DNA of 33,152 nt from Winogradskyella sp. (GCA_013003655.1 JABDIQ010000173.1:1-33152), one strand, 5' to 3'; shown: positions 17,767-27,550, numbered from the stretch's first letter. The notes: generated by a model not told the origin, from the letters alone. Numbers and translations are program-made.

Positions 17767-19119
17767 TTAACCTATTTCTTTTATCATTAAGTCTAAACCT
17801 TCTCGAATGATCTTTTGATGAGGTTGTTTAGAAATACATATAAATTCTGTTAGAGCAAAATCCTCTGGTGCCACTTCGTACATGCCAAGTGCTTCCATTT
17901 CATCCAAATCTTGGTACATACACGCTTTTAATATCTGCATAGGATAAATATCTAAAGGAAATACCTGCTCGTAGTTACCAGTGACAACGAAAGCTCTATG
18001 CTCTCCATTTGTATTGGTATTTAGATCGTATTTCTTTTTTGGTGTTAACCAAGAAAATGTGAGTGCTCTTGTAGAGGATATTTTATTGAATACAGGCTTA
18101 TTCCAGCCAAAAAATTCGTAATCATCACCTTCTGGAATAATTGTAATTACATTGCTATAATAATCTAAAAATCCATCTGGTCTTATTTCTTTACCTGATA
18201 ACACATTTCCTGAAATAATTCTGTCACGTCTGCTTTTTTCAATACCATGATCGTAGATCATAGTAGATACTTCGGCACCAATTTTTGTTCTTAAATATCT
18301 TGGTTTTTTAACTGATGAGCCAACCATAGCCACGGTACGTTCTGCATTAAATTTACCCGTAAGTAAGAGGTCACCAATAATTACTAAGTCTTGGGCATTC
18401 ACTGTCCAAACGACTTCGCCTTTATTTACAGGATCTATTTTATTAATATGTGTACCAACATTGCCTGCAGGATGTGGTCCTGACACATTATGAATTACAC
18501 AGTCTTTTAAATTAGCACATGGTGATTCTGATTTTTTACCTACAGATACATGTACGCCTCCTGCTGTTAATTTAGAAAGTGCTGTTATTGCGGTTTGTAG
18601 TTGTTTCTCTTTTCCTTGTAGCACATAGTCTAAATCTGCTGCCAAAGGTGCCGTAGAATAGGCTGAAACAAATATGGCCTTTGGATCTTTATCAGGGTTG
18701 GCAACAATGTCGTATGGACGTTGTTTTATAAATGCCCAGCAACCTGAAGCTAACAAATGTGCTTTTAATGATTTAGCATCTGCATTTAAATCGAAAGCGC
18801 CATGCTCTACATACTCCTGTGCTTTATCCGCTTCAATCTTAATGCCTTCAATTCGGCGCTTAGCACCGCGCTTCACCTCTTTGATCGTTCCAGATACTGG
18901 AGAGACAAATTTTACATCTTCTATCTCTTTGTTGTAAAATAGAACGTCGCCCGCTTTAACGCGTGCACCTTCTTTTTTAACAAGTTTTGGAGTAATACTG
19001 TGGAAATCTTCGGGCCTTACACTGTAGAAATTGCTAATGATGGCATTCTCTGTAACTTTTTCGGCTGCACCGACAAGATTAATGTCCAGACCTTTTTTTA
19101 TTCGGATGTCTTTTGACAT
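17767..19119 (-). CDS. nqrA: Na+-translocating NADH:quinone reductase subunit A
   Basis: 450 aa; MSKDIRIKKGLDINLVGAAE, DIVANPDKDPKAIFVSAYSTAPLAADLD, GPHPAGNVGTHI motifs; first gene of the nqrA-F operon. Confidence 0.97.
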   Translation of the reverse strand: MSKDIRIKKGLDINLVGAAEKVTENAIISNFYSVRPEDFHSITPKLVKKEGARVKAGDVLFYNKEIEDVKFVSPVSGTIKEVKRGAKRRIEGIKIEADKAQEYVEHGAFDLNADAKSLKAHLLASGCWAFIKQRPYDIVANPDKDPKAIFVSAYSTAPLAADLDYVLQGKEKQLQTAITALSKLTAGGVHVSVGKKSESPCANLKDCVIHNVSGPHPAGNVGTHINKIDPVNKGEVVWTVNAQDLVIIGDLLLTGKFNAERTVAMVGSSVKKPRYLRTKIGAEVSTMIYDHGIEKSRRDRIISGNVLSGKEIRPDGFLDYYSNVITIIPEGDDYEFFGWNKPVFNKISSTRALTFSWLTPKKKYDLNTNTNGEHRAFVVTGNYEQVFPLDIYPMQILKACMYQDLDEMEALGMYEVAPEDFALTEFICISKQPHQKIIREGLDLMIKEIG

Positions 19120-19153
19120 ATGTTTTTACGATTTAATTATCTAAAAATCCGTG

Positions 19154-19161
19154 CAAATTTA
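19154..19161 (-). promoter_or_regulatory. Putative -7 promoter element TAAATTTG for the nqr operon
   Basis: Reverse complement of caaattta, 34 nt before the nqrA ATG. Confidence 0.45.
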
Positions 19162-19254
19162 CGAATTAATGAACAAATAAAATTCAAATTAAAACATCTT
19201 TTTTATTTATAGTCATTATAAATAAGTTTTCTAAGGCTAGGCATGGATTTTGTT

Positions 19255-19262
19255 TATCTTTG
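19255..19262 (+). promoter_or_regulatory. Putative -7 promoter element TATCTTTG for the plug gene
   Basis: TAnnTTTG match, 21 nt before the ATG at 19284; the track's 19260 start lies inside it. Confidence 0.45.
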
Positions 19263-19283
19263 GTCTCATTTATAAACAGACTC

Positions 19284-20534
19284 ATGATTGTCAGGACAAT
19301 AGCCATCTTTTGTTTCTCTTTTTATTTTCTTTCGGTATCTGCTCAGGTGAAAGAAATACCACCACCAGATTTTATAAAGACCATTCAATTTAAAAGTAAT
19401 ACTCCAGAAAGTCAATTACCTATTTTACGATTAGGAGATCCTATTGTGTTAGAGTTTGATGCCTTAAACAGCTATGAAGAAGATTTTTATTATGTCATTG
19501 ACTTTTACAATTTTGACTGGACACCTACGAATCTCGTAAAGGCAGAGTACTTGAGAGGGTTGGACAATCAACGTATTTTCAACTATATCAATTCGTTTAA
19601 TACCTACCAGATATACTCACATTACAAGTTAACAATACCTAATCAACAAACTCGGGCCTTACTAAAAAGTGGTAATTATATGATCTCTATTTATGATGAT
19701 TACGGTAATTTAATGTTTACACGAAAATTTATGATCTACGAGGATTTAGTAGGTGTTGGCGTCAATGTGAAACGATCAAGAGATGTTACCACTATAGCCC
19801 AAAAACAATCCGTAGATATAGTAGTTTCTACCAGTAGTGTGAATTTTAATAATCCTATGGAAACTATAAAAACATTGGTGATTCAAAATAACAATTTAAA
19901 TACAGCCATAACCGATCTTAAACCACAATACACCTTGGGAAATCAACTTATCTATAGATATGATACAGAATCTGCTTTTGATGGTGGCAACGAGTATTAT
20001 TTCTTTGAAACTAAAGATGTAAGAGCGGCCAATGTTGGTGTTCAGTTTATAGATCTTCAAGATATTTATCATTCGTTTCTGTTTACCAATGGCAAACGCA
20101 AGGATTTGCCTTATACCTATAACCCAGATATCAATGGCAATTTCGTCATCACCACAGTAGACAGAAATGACGTTGATGTTGAGGCAGATTATACTATGGT
20201 ACATTTTTCATTATTACTAGACGAATTGCCAAAGGATAAAGCTGTTCATATTTACGGTGGGTTTAACAATTTTGCGATTGAAGATATGACCAAAATGACT
20301 TTTAATTCTGAATCCGGGTTGTATGAATGCGCGTTTAGATTGAAACAAGGATTTTACAATTACAAATATGTTATTGTGGATGAAACAGGCAAGGTTGACG
20401 AAGGTGCAATAAGTGGTAATTTTTGGCAAACCGAAAACAACTATAAAGTTTTGGTTTACTATAGGGATTTAGGTGCGCGTTTTGATCGTCTTATTGGTCT
20501 TGGCGAAACCTCGTCGGTAAATATTTCCAACTAA
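19284..20534 (+). CDS. Type IX secretion system plug protein (DUF5103 family)
   Basis: ORF track start 19260 is a TTG within the promoter-like element; ATG at 19284 (MIVRTIAIFCFSFYFLSVSAQ) gives a signal peptide. LKSGNYMISIYDDYGNLMFTRKFMIYED and HIYGGFNNFAIEDMTKMTFNSESGLYECAFRLKQGFYNYKYV fit the T9SS plug/DUF5103 family. Confidence 0.8.
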   Translation: MIVRTIAIFCFSFYFLSVSAQVKEIPPPDFIKTIQFKSNTPESQLPILRLGDPIVLEFDALNSYEEDFYYVIDFYNFDWTPTNLVKAEYLRGLDNQRIFNYINSFNTYQIYSHYKLTIPNQQTRALLKSGNYMISIYDDYGNLMFTRKFMIYEDLVGVGVNVKRSRDVTTIAQKQSVDIVVSTSSVNFNNPMETIKTLVIQNNNLNTAITDLKPQYTLGNQLIYRYDTESAFDGGNEYYFFETKDVRAANVGVQFIDLQDIYHSFLFTNGKRKDLPYTYNPDINGNFVITTVDRNDVDVEADYTMVHFSLLLDELPKDKAVHIYGGFNNFAIEDMTKMTFNSESGLYECAFRLKQGFYNYKYVIVDETGKVDEGAISGNFWQTENNYKVLVYYRDLGARFDRLIGLGETSSVNISN

Positions 20535-20538
20535 TTAT

Positions 20539-20562
20539 TAAGGTTTTATCAACTAAACCTTA
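20539..20562 (+). terminator. Weak hairpin after the plug gene (TAAGGTTTtatcaactAAACCTTA)
   Basis: 8-bp perfect stem 5 bp after the stop codon, but no T-tract. Confidence 0.35.
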
Positions 20563-20683
20563 CAAATATCTACACTTTAACGTCTATCGCGCTATTATAA
20601 TGTTAAAAAGCCTTTAAAGACAGTATTTACGCACTATTGAAATGATTTTATTACTATTTTAGCGTTTCGTATTGAAAGAATAA

Positions 20684-21070
20684 ATGGTACAACAAGTTAC
20701 AAGCGGCATAAAAATTTCTGTAGAAACTACTTTCGAAGGAACCTTTTATAAAAATTATAAAGTGCATTATGCATTTGGTTACGTGGTGACTATAGAAAAC
20801 CAAAGTAAAGACTCCGTTCAGCTCAATACACGATTCTGGAAAATACTAGATGCGCTTAATAATCCTGACATTGTAGAAGGCGAAGGCGTTATTGGCAAAA
20901 AACCAGTTTTAAAACCAGGAGAATCTCATGTCTATAATTCTGGTTGTTTATTAACATCTCCTTTTGGTGCAATGTCTGGTCATTACAACATGGTTAACTT
21001 CACCACGACTCAAAAATTTAAAGTGAAAATTCCGTCCTTTAAATTAAGTGCACCCTTTGCTATAAACTAG
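20684..21070 (+). CDS. apaG: Co2+/Mg2+ efflux protein ApaG
   Basis: 128 aa; ISVETTFEGTF, YVVTIENQSKDSVQLNTRFWKI, GVIGKKPVLKPGESHVYNSGCLLTSPFGAMSGHYNM typical of ApaG. Confidence 0.94.
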   Translation: MVQQVTSGIKISVETTFEGTFYKNYKVHYAFGYVVTIENQSKDSVQLNTRFWKILDALNNPDIVEGEGVIGKKPVLKPGESHVYNSGCLLTSPFGAMSGHYNMVNFTTTQKFKVKIPSFKLSAPFAIN

Positions 21071-22071
21071 AATTTGCTAACGTAGTTAAATCTATACGTT
21101 TGTCCATTTTGTTTTACATGGAAGTAAAGACAGTTGGAGTATTGTACAAACTCATGATCTAAACTCATATCAAAACCTGTATCTGAAATACGATATACAG
21201 CATCAATATCTATATGCCCAAATGGTGAAATTCGCCTAAAACGGTATAACTGATCCTGTTCTAAATCGTATAACTCAAACCATGCGCCTGCCGCAATACC
21301 ACTTAACCATTTTGCATGGTTATTTATGGTATCATTATGCCTTGGATGTAGTGTCCCAACATAAGATGGCTCATGATCTTTAAGGCGATCTAAAAACAAG
21401 CGTCTATTTTCTTTACTTAGTGTGGATTTAAATTCTCCAATCTCACCTTCTTCAGTGACCTCATAAATACAATTTTCGGTATCGGCTATGAGTACATTTC
21501 CTATAGTGCTTGGTGTAAAACGCTTACTCTTTTTAAGTTTGCGAACAATAGAACTGTCTGTAACACTTTCAATTAAGGTATCCGTTACAAATCTTGCACA
21601 ATTACACGCTTCTTTGATAAAAGCCGCGTAACGTATAAACTCGCGTTGTTGCATCTTTGCTATGTGCTCACGTGCTTTGATATAATCGACTTTACGACAA
21701 ACTGAGGCTAATAATTTTCCGTCACCATGAGTTAATTTTGGATGGGTTGCCAAAAACGTGAGAAGTTCTTCTAAGTTTTCAATTTTACCATTCTTAATGG
21801 ATGCTGTCAAAGGAAATTGTAGTTCGGCATCTGTTAGTTGTCCTCGTACTCTAGCATAAGGCTCTGGTGTTATATAGCGTCCAAAATCATGATATTCTAG
21901 GTGACCTGTATTTTTATCAATTAATACTAGTGCAGCATGTCCAGCTCTTACATAGTTCTTTTTGCCTATTCCAAAATATTTAAGAAATGGCGAGTACCAT
22001 TCATCGGCTACCATAACTACTGTCTCTGGATAAGCCAATGTTAAAATGATGCCATCCGTAGTATCATTCAT
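21067..22071 (-). CDS. DUF6695-like protein with permuted papain-like (LRAT/NlpC-P60-like) signature
   Basis: 334 aa; YVRAGHAALVLIDKNTGHLEYHDFGRY followed later by KEACNCARFVTDTLI. Confidence 0.68.
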   Translation of the reverse strand: MNDTTDGIILTLAYPETVVMVADEWYSPFLKYFGIGKKNYVRAGHAALVLIDKNTGHLEYHDFGRYITPEPYARVRGQLTDAELQFPLTASIKNGKIENLEELLTFLATHPKLTHGDGKLLASVCRKVDYIKAREHIAKMQQREFIRYAAFIKEACNCARFVTDTLIESVTDSSIVRKLKKSKRFTPSTIGNVLIADTENCIYEVTEEGEIGEFKSTLSKENRRLFLDRLKDHEPSYVGTLHPRHNDTINNHAKWLSGIAAGAWFELYDLEQDQLYRFRRISPFGHIDIDAVYRISDTGFDMSLDHEFVQYSNCLYFHVKQNGQTYRFNYVSKF

Positions 22072-22187
22072 TTGTCTTGGTTTTGATGGCTAAATATATC
22101 ATGTAAATCCGAAAATTGTAAACAAACTTTATCAAACCCTTAAGAGTAATAGTCCATTCTATCTGCAAAAAAATCGGTTTTATATTG

Positions 22188-22195
22188 TAAATTTG
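22188..22195 (+). promoter_or_regulatory. Putative -7 promoter element TAAATTTG for pruA
   Basis: TAnnTTTG match, 38 nt before the pruA ATG. Confidence 0.45.
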
Positions 22196-22233
22196 CATTC
22201 TGAAAAATACGACTAAACTAAACAATAGATCAC

Positions 22234-23859
22234 ATGGGAAAAGGATTTTTTAATGTACCAATAGCAGTTAATGAACCTGTTAAATCTTATGCTCCAGGAT
22301 CCCCTGAGCGCGAAGAAGTTTTAAAGGCTTATAAATCAATGATCAAAGAAACCATTGATGTACCATTATTTATTAACGGCAAAGATATTAAGACAGGTAA
22401 TACACGTACCATGTCACCTCCTCACGACCATAAGCACGTCGTAGGCACGTATCATTTAGCTGAAAAGACGCATATAGAAGAAGCCATAAGCACAGCGCTC
22501 GAGGCTCGAAAAGAATGGTCTCAAATGCCATGGGAACAACGCGCTGGTATTTTTCTAAAAGCCGCTGAATTAATTGCTGGTCCATACCGAGCAAAGATCA
22601 ATGCAGCAACGATGATTGCTCAATCAAAGACCATACATCAAGCTGAAATTGATGCAGCATGTGAGTTTATAGATTTCTTGCGTTTTAATGTTCAGTTTAT
22701 GAATGACATTTATATGGAACAACCAGAAAGTACCTCTGATGCGTGGAATAGAGTAGAATATAGACCATTAGAAGGATTTACCTATGCAGTTACGCCATTT
22801 AACTTTACGGCTATAGCCGGAAACCTACCTTCGTGTATGGCGTTAATGGGAAATGTTGTCGTATGGAAACCTAGCGATAGCCAGGTCTACTCAGCTAAAG
22901 TGATAATGGATGTCTTTAAAGAAGCTGGTGTACCGCCAGGCGTAATTAACGTTGTTTTTGGTGATCCTGTAATGATCACGGATACCGTATTAGCAAGTCC
23001 AGATTTTTCAGGTCTTCACTTTACGGGCTCTACGTATGTGTTCAAAGAATTATGGAAACAAATTGGCACCAATATCCATAATTACAAAACCTATCCTAGA
23101 ATTGTAGGTGAAACAGGTGGTAAAGATTTTATAGTAGCCCACCCTACTGCGTTACCAAAGCAAATTAGTACGGCTATTGCAAGAGGCGCATTTGAGTTTC
23201 AAGGGCAAAAATGTAGTGCTGCCTCAAGAGCATATATTCCTGAAAGCTTATGGAGTGACGTAAAAGAACTCCTTCTAGCTGATATAAAATCATTTAAAAT
23301 GGGTTCTCCAGAAGACATGAACAATTTTATTACTGCTGTTATTCATGAAGGCTCATTTGATAAATTGGCAAAATATATTGATCAAGCTAAAAATGACACG
23401 AACGCAGAGATTATAGCAGGTGGAAATTATGACAAGTCTAAAGGCTACTTTGTAGAACCAACAGTGATTGTTACATCTGATCCAAAATACACCACCATGT
23501 GTACAGAATTATTTGGACCTGTAATGACCATTTATGTTTACAAGGATGCTGATTACTCTAAAACCTTAAAATTGGTAGATGAGACTAGCGAGTACGCATT
23601 AACAGGTGCTATATTAGCCACAGATCGTTATGCTATTGAAGAAGCTACAAAAGCACTACAAAATAGCGCTGGTAACTTCTATATCAATGATAAACCAACG
23701 GGTGCTGTTGTAGGTCAACAACCTTTTGGTGGTGCAAGAGCATCTGGTACAAACGACAAAGCAGGTAGTGCACAAAACCTATTGCGTTGGGTATCGCCGA
23801 GGCTGATTAAAGAAACCTTTGTAACACCAACAGATTACAGATATCCGTTTTTAGGATAA
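22234..23859 (+). CDS. pruA: L-glutamate gamma-semialdehyde dehydrogenase (1-pyrroline-5-carboxylate dehydrogenase)
   Basis: 541 aa; ALDH motifs VTPFNFTAIAGNLPSCMALMGNVVVWKPS, PRIVGETGGKDFIVAHP, FEFQGQKCSAASRAYIP, FGGARASGTNDKAGS. Confidence 0.95.
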   Translation: MGKGFFNVPIAVNEPVKSYAPGSPEREEVLKAYKSMIKETIDVPLFINGKDIKTGNTRTMSPPHDHKHVVGTYHLAEKTHIEEAISTALEARKEWSQMPWEQRAGIFLKAAELIAGPYRAKINAATMIAQSKTIHQAEIDAACEFIDFLRFNVQFMNDIYMEQPESTSDAWNRVEYRPLEGFTYAVTPFNFTAIAGNLPSCMALMGNVVVWKPSDSQVYSAKVIMDVFKEAGVPPGVINVVFGDPVMITDTVLASPDFSGLHFTGSTYVFKELWKQIGTNIHNYKTYPRIVGETGGKDFIVAHPTALPKQISTAIARGAFEFQGQKCSAASRAYIPESLWSDVKELLLADIKSFKMGSPEDMNNFITAVIHEGSFDKLAKYIDQAKNDTNAEIIAGGNYDKSKGYFVEPTVIVTSDPKYTTMCTELFGPVMTIYVYKDADYSKTLKLVDETSEYALTGAILATDRYAIEEATKALQNSAGNFYINDKPTGAVVGQQPFGGARASGTNDKAGSAQNLLRWVSPRLIKETFVTPTDYRYPFLG

Positions 23860-23881
23860 TTATTAAATAAAAACCAAAGAC

Positions 23882-23916
23882 AAAACCTTCTTGACAAGTA
23901 CAAGAAGGTTTTTTTT
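23882..23916 (+). terminator. Strong intrinsic terminator after pruA
   Basis: AAAACCTTCTTG-acaagta-CAAGAAGGTTTT, a 12-bp perfect stem followed by TTTT. Confidence 0.9.
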
Positions 23917-23969
23917 ATACTAATGGGTATATTTTTAGTACCTTTTAGGTTCCTTTCAACACTATTAAT

Positions 23970-25652
23970 ATGAAATTTTATTTGCGTTTATTCCTTAGCA
24001 TTTGCCCTTTTCTCTTAGTAGCCCAAACTCAATTTACAGCGTCAATTACACCTGATCTCTCAGCCTATGGTGAAACCACAAGTTATCCTGGATTAGGTGA
24101 ATATGCCATTTTTAATAGTGCCGATGAGGTGTTTGATAAACCCATTATTATGGTTGATGGTTTTGATCCTGGAGATACTAGAACGATTGAAGGATTATAT
24201 GATTTGTTGAATTACGAAGGGTCCACTGGCATACTTAATCTTGCTGATCTTGTTTTAGCTGATGGCTACGATTTGGTGGTCTTAAATTTTCCGGTTTACA
24301 CAAGAATTGAAGACGGCCTATCCGTCGATGGTGGCGCGGATTTTATGGAACGCAATGCCATGTTATTAGTAGACTTACTCAATATTGTAAACGCTACCAA
24401 AACTGGCAATGAACAAAATATCATTATTGGCCCAAGTATGGGTGGGATTATTTCGCGCTACGCGCTTAATTATATGGAAGCTAACAATCTAGAACACGAC
24501 ACACGCTTATGGATTTCGTTTGATGCACCTCACCATGGTGCCAACGTACCGATAGGATTACAACATCAACTCAATTATTTAGCCTTTTCTCCAGATATTA
24601 ATGCCATAGAACTTCAGCCCTTAATTAATGGTCTTCTAAAATCTTCAGCTGCACGCCAATTATTAGTCGATCATTTTGAAGCACATTTACTTGCGGGAAG
24701 TGATATTGAATTTGATCCGCTTAAAACGCTCCCTGAACCTCATCCATATAGAACCCTATTTCAATCAAATATCAATAGTTTTAATACAAGTGGATTTCCT
24801 GAGAACGTTAGAAAAATCAGCATCATAAATGGAAGTGGCGAAGGCCGTCCTTATAACGCAATAGGTATCACTGGCCCTGTCGTAATACCTGGTTATCCAG
24901 TAGTTGATGTATTTTTTCCGAGTATTGCACCGTTTACAACGGCCGACTTAAAAGTTAACTTAACGCCTGCAAGCGCTTCAGGAATTTCACTAGTTAGTAG
25001 TATCGAAGTCATTGCTTTTGGGGTTATTGAAGTAATCAATACCTCTGCATCATCTGATGCTTATAGTTATAGTGATGGAATTGATGCTGCACCAGGAGGA
25101 TTATTTTATATATCTGGATTTAACGATACCATTGAGCCTGGTAGTGATCTTGCCACAGATTTTTTAAACGCCCTACAGATTGACAAATTCAATTTTATAC
25201 CATCTGTTAGTGCTTTAGCTCTAGAAATAACGAATGATGAAATAGATTGGTATCACACTATTGATCTTGATGATAGAGCAACCACCAATAACACTCCTTT
25301 TGATGCTACTTTTCTTCCTATTGATAACGAATCTCATGTACTCCTTACAGAAAACAACGTTGCGTTTGCATTAAACGAAATTTTTGCACCACAGTTAAGT
25401 ATTTTAGACATTGATGCAACTGATATTCTATTGGCAAAAAATCCAATTAAGGATGAATTAATCCTTCAGTCTAATTTCAAAGATTCTATTGAACTAACAG
25501 TCTATGATTTGTTAGGCCATTCCGTTTTTAATTCATCATTAATACTAGACGGTGTAACCACAATACCACTAGATTTACCATCAGGCATTTACATTCTAAA
25601 ATGCAGTTCAGTAGAAGGCAGGCAACAAACCTTTAAAATAGTGGTCAACTAA
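23970..25652 (+). CDS. Secreted alpha/beta-hydrolase (lipase/PGAP1-like esterase) with type A T9SS sorting domain
   Basis: 560 aa; signal peptide; IIMVDGFDPGDTRT, nucleophile elbow IIGPSMGGIISRYAL, SFDAPHHGANVP; C-terminal LAKNPIKDELIL...VYDLLGHSVF...LDLPSGIYILKCSSVEGRQQTFKIVVN typical of a T9SS CTD. Confidence 0.82.
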   Translation: MKFYLRLFLSICPFLLVAQTQFTASITPDLSAYGETTSYPGLGEYAIFNSADEVFDKPIIMVDGFDPGDTRTIEGLYDLLNYEGSTGILNLADLVLADGYDLVVLNFPVYTRIEDGLSVDGGADFMERNAMLLVDLLNIVNATKTGNEQNIIIGPSMGGIISRYALNYMEANNLEHDTRLWISFDAPHHGANVPIGLQHQLNYLAFSPDINAIELQPLINGLLKSSAARQLLVDHFEAHLLAGSDIEFDPLKTLPEPHPYRTLFQSNINSFNTSGFPENVRKISIINGSGEGRPYNAIGITGPVVIPGYPVVDVFFPSIAPFTTADLKVNLTPASASGISLVSSIEVIAFGVIEVINTSASSDAYSYSDGIDAAPGGLFYISGFNDTIEPGSDLATDFLNALQIDKFNFIPSVSALALEITNDEIDWYHTIDLDDRATTNNTPFDATFLPIDNESHVLLTENNVAFALNEIFAPQLSILDIDATDILLAKNPIKDELILQSNFKDSIELTVYDLLGHSVFNSSLILDGVTTIPLDLPSGIYILKCSSVEGRQQTFKIVVN

Positions 25653-25667
25653 GTATCCTTTTAGGGC

Positions 25668-26294
25668 TTATTTGTATTTCATAGGAAGGTAAACCACCTT
25701 CTTCGTTTCAAAAAATGGTTCATCAAAGTATTGTGATAATTCGTACATCTGTACGGTTGTGTACTGCTTTAGCTCTTCTGATAGGTCGCCACCTTTCAAG
25801 TAAAAAATACCATTTTTAAGATCATTTTGTTGCTTTTTTGCGGTTTTACCCTTAACCCATTTGGTAAATTCAGGCATATACGTAACAGCTCTACTAATTA
25901 TAAAATCGTATGTATCATCAATGGCTTCAACACGACTATGAGTCGTCTTAATATTTGATAATTCTAATGCGTCAGCAACAGCATTTACCACCTTTAATTT
26001 TTTATTGATACTATCTACAAGATGAAACTGGCAATTTGGAAATAATATTGCCAATGGTATGCCAGGAAAACCGCCACCTGTACCTACATCCAAGAGTTTA
26101 GTGCCTTCTTTAAACTGTATAACTTTGGCAATGCCTAACGAATGAAGAACGTGCTTTAAATAAATCTCTTCGATATCTTTTCTGGAGACGACATTGATCT
26201 TACTATTCCAATCTTCATACAATGATTTTAGGGCGCTAAATTGCTTTATTTGATGGTCGTTTAAGTCAGGGAAATATTTTAAGATCAACTCCAT
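25668..26294 (-). CDS. rsmG: 16S rRNA (guanine527-N7)-methyltransferase RsmG
   Basis: 208 aa; LYEDWNSKINVVSRKDIEEIYLKHVLHSLGIA, LLDVGTGGGFPGIPLAILFPNCQFHLVDSINKKLKVV. Confidence 0.96.
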   Translation of the reverse strand: MELILKYFPDLNDHQIKQFSALKSLYEDWNSKINVVSRKDIEEIYLKHVLHSLGIAKVIQFKEGTKLLDVGTGGGFPGIPLAILFPNCQFHLVDSINKKLKVVNAVADALELSNIKTTHSRVEAIDDTYDFIISRAVTYMPEFTKWVKGKTAKKQQNDLKNGIFYLKGGDLSEELKQYTTVQMYELSQYFDEPFFETKKVVYLPMKYK

Positions 26295-26309
26295 AATTTA
26301 GATTTGAGG

Positions 26310-26317
26310 CAAAAATA
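26310..26317 (-). promoter_or_regulatory. Putative -7 promoter element TATTTTTG for rsmG
   Basis: Reverse complement of caaaaata, 15 nt before the ATG at 26294. Confidence 0.4.
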
Positions 26318-26375
26318 GAGAATTTATCATCTCATATTTTAATGTTAAGAGAGGTAAAAGGTTTTAATTATTAAT

Positions 26376-26383
26376 TATCTTTG
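26376..26383 (+). promoter_or_regulatory. Putative -7 promoter element TATCTTTG for the desaturase
   Basis: TAnnTTTG match, 51 nt before the ATG at 26435. Confidence 0.45.
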
Positions 26384-26434
26384 ACCGCGTATAACGTTCC
26401 CTCATTTTTTACGTTATATTAAAAAAATAATTAC

Positions 26435-27535
26435 ATGGCACAGAAAACACTCGCTTTTTCACGTAAAGATTCGGCTAAATTTTTTAGAACTCTAAACAAA
26501 AGAGTTAACGACTACTTCAAAGAAAACAATCTAAAGCGTACTGGCAATTACAAACTATGGATAAAGACCATCGTTATGTTTGCCATATTTCTTACACCTT
26601 ACTTTTTATTATTGACGATTTCAATGCCTGGATGGGCGCAGCTATTGCTTACAGTAGTTATGGGTGTTGGCATGGCTGGTGTTGGAATGAATGTAATGCA
26701 CGATGGAAATCATGGTTCGTTTTCTAATAAGGAATGGATAAACCGTTTAATGGGAAGCAGTATTTATATCCTAGCAGGTAACGTTTACAATTGGCAAGTG
26801 CAGCATAATGTGTTGCATCATACCTATACGAACATTCACGGACATGATGAAGACCTTGAAGCCGGACGTATCTTAAGATTTTCAGAACACGCTAAATGGC
26901 ATAAACATCATAGATTTCAGCACTATTATTCAATATTACTGTATGGATTACTAACCATTAATTGGGCAATCACTACAGATTTTCAGCAGATGAAACGGTA
27001 TATGAAGCGTAAATTATCTTACGGCAAATTACCAGACCCTGTACTAAATTGGAGTAAGCTTGTGATTTCAAAATTGATTTATGTAAGCATGTGGATTGTA
27101 TTACCTATGCTAATTTTAGATATGGCTTGGTGGAAGATCTTAATCGGATTTTTTGTAATGCATTATGTAGCTGGCTTAATTTTAAGTGTTGTGTTTCAAT
27201 TAGCACATGTTATGGACGAGGCCGAAATGCCGTTACCTGAAGAAAATGGAACCATGAAAAATACATGGGCCATCCACCAATTAATGACGACTGTGAATTT
27301 TGGTACTAAAAATAGAATTGTAAATTGGTTTACGGGAGGACTTAATCATCAGGTTGAGCATCATATTTTTCCTCATATAAGTCATGTACATTACACCAAA
27401 ATTTCAAAAATAGTTAGAGAAACGGCTAAAGAATTCAATCTTCCATACAAAGAATACAAGACCACACGTAAAGCTATAATGGCTCATTTTAGATTCTTAA
27501 AAGAAATGGGCACCAATCCTGCGTTAACAGCCTAA
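26435..27535 (+). CDS. Membrane fatty acid desaturase (acyl-CoA/acyl-lipid, front-end type)
   Basis: 366 aa; three His boxes HDGNH, HNVLHH, NHQVEHH; polytopic membrane protein. Confidence 0.92.
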   Translation: MAQKTLAFSRKDSAKFFRTLNKRVNDYFKENNLKRTGNYKLWIKTIVMFAIFLTPYFLLLTISMPGWAQLLLTVVMGVGMAGVGMNVMHDGNHGSFSNKEWINRLMGSSIYILAGNVYNWQVQHNVLHHTYTNIHGHDEDLEAGRILRFSEHAKWHKHHRFQHYYSILLYGLLTINWAITTDFQQMKRYMKRKLSYGKLPDPVLNWSKLVISKLIYVSMWIVLPMLILDMAWWKILIGFFVMHYVAGLILSVVFQLAHVMDEAEMPLPEENGTMKNTWAIHQLMTTVNFGTKNRIVNWFTGGLNHQVEHHIFPHISHVHYTKISKIVRETAKEFNLPYKEYKTTRKAIMAHFRFLKEMGTNPALTA

Positions 27536-27550
27536 TAAGTTACATCAACT

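Noticed and set aside
25650-25671. Imperfect hairpin TAAGtatCCTttttAGGgCTTA at the hydrolase/rsmG convergent junction
   Set aside because: Asymmetric internal loop and only T-rich sequence after it; could be a weak terminator but not listed as a supported feature.
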